A stretch of 58,380 nt of DNA, from positions 1-58,380 of the forward strand of contig JBEKUX010000013.1 in NCBI GenBank assembly GCA_049514575.1, read 5' to 3'. The notes below the pieces were generated by a model. It had not been told where the DNA came from and made no database searches. It saw nothing but the letters and a program-made list of their open reading frames with translations. The translations under genes were made by a program, and so were the position numbers. Below are positions 56,071 to 58,380 of the stretch, one piece after another; the first letter of the stretch is position 1, and every line of letters begins with the position of its first letter. Origin of the DNA: BOG-1184 sp049514575 (lineage in GTDB: Bacteria > Fibrobacterota > Chitinivibrionia > Chitinivibrionales > Chitinispirillaceae).

Positions 56071-58380
56071 ATGAACGCTGCAAAATTGTTTAAACGCGTA
56101 ATTCTCGGGTCGTGTTTTTCCCTTCTCGCCAATACACTTCCGCTTCATGCTGCTGATAACCCTACGCCCGCCATTGCCCCGCTTAACCCTGCTTTTGTCA
56201 AATGGCAGCAGAGCGGCGGAGCAAAAACGGCGCAGCAGGTTCTTACTGCCGGAGGAGTGCATGCCACGGGATATATTCCGCCGCCTGCAGATTTGTCACA
56301 CCTGGCGAATGAGCCGGTTATTCCTGCGAATAAAATCATTTTACTGGGCGCGCCTTCATCGTACGATTTGCGAACTATCAATGCCATGACTCCGGTAAAA
56401 AACCAGGGCTCCTGCGGTTCATGCTGGATGTTTGCCACATATGGATCCATGGAAAGTTGGCTGTTGAAGAATAAAAACGAAACGTGGGATTTTTCAGAAC
56501 AAAACATGAAAAATACCAATGAATTCGACGTCCCGCCAGACCCCTGTGATGGCGGAGGAAATTTTATCATGGCTACCGCTTATCTGACAAGGTGGAGAGG
56601 TGCTGTTGACGAAAGCGACGACCCGTACAATGCGACAGATTACACACCACACTACGGTCTGCCCACTCCGAGACGTGACAATACCGTTAGAATATTCGCC
56701 TCATCCGATGATATAAAAAATGCGCTCCAGACTTATGGGGCACTGGCAAGCTCCATGTACTGGGGACTTGGGACTAATTATACTTCATCGGACACGACGT
56801 ATTATTATTCCGGAAGCAATCCTCCGGACCATGCGATCACCATTGCCGGATGGGACGATAATAAATCCGTTACAGGTACATCGGCACCAGGGGCATGGCT
56901 CATAAAGAACAGTTGGGGGACAGGATGGGGAAGCAACGGCTATTTCTGGCTTTCCTATGCTGATGCGCAGGCCTGTAAAACTGCTTATGCCTTCACTGAT
57001 GCAGTTCCGGTAGATACTTCTGCGAGTAATTATTATTATGATCCTTTGGGTTGGGTAGGTCAAATAGGCTTCAACAAAGACACTGCATGGGGCGCCAATA
57101 TTTTCATTCCAACGAAGAAAGATTCCCTTGCCGCTGTCGGATTCTATGCCACGGCAAACAACACTGCCTACTCAATATCCATTTATGACAGCTTTAAAGT
57201 CAGTACCGGTACATTTTACAACCAATTGGGGTCAACAGTAACCGGCACATTAACTAATGCAGGTTATTACACAATAGCCTTGCCTTCAAAAATCTACTGT
57301 GCCAGCGGCAACAATTTCGGCGTTGTTGTAAAATTTATAACTCCGTCTTACAACTACCCTGTTGCCTATGAATCTCCTGTAACTAACTATTCTGATAGTG
57401 CCAGTGCAAGTGCCGGTCAAAGCTATATCAGTGGGAATGGAACAGTTTTTAGTGATTTGACAGGTACGGTGCCTAACGGCAATGTCTGTATCCGGGTACT
57501 CAGCGCATCGTCAACCGTGCCTTCGGCGCCCCCGGCGCCTATCCTCTCCTCCCCTTCGAACGGTGCGACAAATCAAGCGGCATCGCTGACGCTGAGCTGG
57601 AATTCCTCTACCGGCGCGACGAGTTACCGGTTGCAAGTGTCAACTTCCCCGACGTTCAGCTCCACGGTGTTCGACCAGAGCGGCATCGGCGGCACTTCAC
57701 AGGCCGTTACGCTTATCAACGGCACCACCTATTACTGGCGGGTTAATGCGACCAATGGCGGCGGCACAAGCGCATGGTCGACAACATGGAGTTTTACCAC
57801 AGCTTTGCCCGCGGTACAGTTTACTTCAGCAAGCCAGAGCAAATCCGAGAGCGGCGGCACCATGACCATAACCGCCCAGCTTTCCGGAGTGTCGGGGCTT
57901 CCGGTAACAGTCCCCTTTACCCTGAGCGGCACTGCCACCCAGGGAGCAGGCAACGACTACACCATAACCGCCAGTCCAATCACGATTGCCGCGGGAAGTA
58001 CAACTGCAACAATAACGATCACGATTATCAACGATCCGCTTCCAGAAAACAACGAGACCGTGATCGTGACCATGGGCACACCCACGAACGCAACCCTAGG
58101 CGCAACGACCGTGCATACGGCGACGATCATAGACGATGACGGTGCATTGACCCTCTCTTCACCGTCCAACGGTGCTGGTTGTCAAGCGATCTCATTAACG
58201 CTCAGTTGGACCGCGATCACCGGGGTATCGAACTACCAGGCGCAGGTAGCAACGGTCTCCGATTTTTCCACCACTTTCCTGAATCAAACCGGTATTACCT
58301 CTGCATCCCAGGCAGTCAACAGCCTTGCCAACAATACCACCTATTACTGGCGGGTAAGGGCCACCCTGAACCAAGATACG
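56071..58380 (+). CDS. secreted papain-like (C1) protease with lectin-like, FN3 and Calx-beta domains (partial)
   Basis: The frame is open from 56071 to the window end (770 codons) and the C-terminus is missing. GAGGTAGATG precedes the ATG. Signal peptide ends HAAD. Residues ~95-310 are a C1A cysteine protease: oxyanion Gln and nucleophile Cys in NQGSCGSCWMFA, His in DHAITIAGWD, Asn in IKNSWGTGWG. A lectin-like domain (~320-475; GANIFIPTKKDSLAAVGFY) follows, then FN3-like repeats (TYYWRVNATN), a Calx-beta domain (~585-690; PLPENNETVIVTMG) and another FN3-like repeat. A surface or secreted protease, likely with a T9SS tail beyond the window. Confidence 0.93.
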   Translation, partial: MNAAKLFKRVILGSCFSLLANTLPLHAADNPTPAIAPLNPAFVKWQQSGGAKTAQQVLTAGGVHATGYIPPPADLSHLANEPVIPANKIILLGAPSSYDLRTINAMTPVKNQGSCGSCWMFATYGSMESWLLKNKNETWDFSEQNMKNTNEFDVPPDPCDGGGNFIMATAYLTRWRGAVDESDDPYNATDYTPHYGLPTPRRDNTVRIFASSDDIKNALQTYGALASSMYWGLGTNYTSSDTTYYYSGSNPPDHAITIAGWDDNKSVTGTSAPGAWLIKNSWGTGWGSNGYFWLSYADAQACKTAYAFTDAVPVDTSASNYYYDPLGWVGQIGFNKDTAWGANIFIPTKKDSLAAVGFYATANNTAYSISIYDSFKVSTGTFYNQLGSTVTGTLTNAGYYTIALPSKIYCASGNNFGVVVKFITPSYNYPVAYESPVTNYSDSASASAGQSYISGNGTVFSDLTGTVPNGNVCIRVLSASSTVPSAPPAPILSSPSNGATNQAASLTLSWNSSTGATSYRLQVSTSPTFSSTVFDQSGIGGTSQAVTLINGTTYYWRVNATNGGGTSAWSTTWSFTTALPAVQFTSASQSKSESGGTMTITAQLSGVSGLPVTVPFTLSGTATQGAGNDYTITASPITIAAGSTTATITITIINDPLPENNETVIVTMGTPTNATLGATTVHTATIIDDDGALTLSSPSNGAGCQAISLTLSWTAITGVSNYQAQVATVSDFSTTFLNQTGITSASQAVNSLANNTTYYWRVRATLNQDT

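Overview
The window is 58.4 kb of bacterial chromosome with moderately high GC genes and short, AT-rich gaps. Several signs point to the Fibrobacterota (Chitinispirillia/Chitinivibrionia-like): a TIGR02147-family protein translationally coupled to a lipoprotein with a GSGAGNPGG motif, secreted glycosidases with T9SS/FlgD-like sorting modules, many Ig-rich lipoproteins, and a polysaccharide-degrading repertoire. This assignment is an inference; there is no rRNA or complete tRNA in the window.

Layout. 1-392: 5' end of a minus-strand TMTC-like membrane glycosyltransferase. 950-3835: two tandem GH54 arabinofuranosidases duplicated together with their leaders. 3936-4607: an AT-rich lipoprotein gene framed by two 50-bp hairpin repeats. 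4727-8025: an NAD-dependent epimerase, a folded RNA-like element, then dnaK with a sigma-54-like promoter. 8026-9282: an eroded accessory strip with MITE-like repeats, a tRNA-like 3' end, a broken small secreted protein and a VapBC relic. 9283-17638: TPR lipoprotein, beta-barrel protein, RbsD, XPB helicase, FKBP lipoprotein, DUF116 and NifU-like proteins. 17740-26182: lipoprotein/TIGR02147 pair, a candidate sRNA, a 1381-residue Ig-rich lipoprotein, and a Ser/Thr kinase with PEGA domains.

26226-38154: an envelope operon (M48 protease, AsmA, MBL hydrolase), a plus-strand operon (CDP-alcohol phosphatidyltransferase, APC permease, lipoprotein, beta-lactamase-like serine hydrolase), and alaA with two downstream hypothetical genes. 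38339-46771: a GH3 beta-glucosidase with an internal sorting-like module, a 35-residue membrane peptide, eukaryote-type hexokinase, GIY-YIG protein, beta-helix protein, and a triple-repeat lipoprotein ending in an FGE-like domain. 46947-49482: TIGR03987 and RMD1/DUF155 membrane proteins, an acyl-CoA thioesterase and an HU protein.

49664-55866 is the most interesting locus. A full-length cobalamin-dependent methionine synthase (metH) is divergent from a tight operon of CooC-type ATPase, core-MetE-like methyltransferase and a second CooC-type ATPase. This suggests two corrinoid-linked routes to methionine side by side. A 16-bp palindrome sits in the divergent promoter, and a palindromic element with the same GGCAATTGCC core lies in frame inside the metH interdomain linker. 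The window ends inside a secreted papain-like protease with lectin-like, FN3 and Calx-beta domains.
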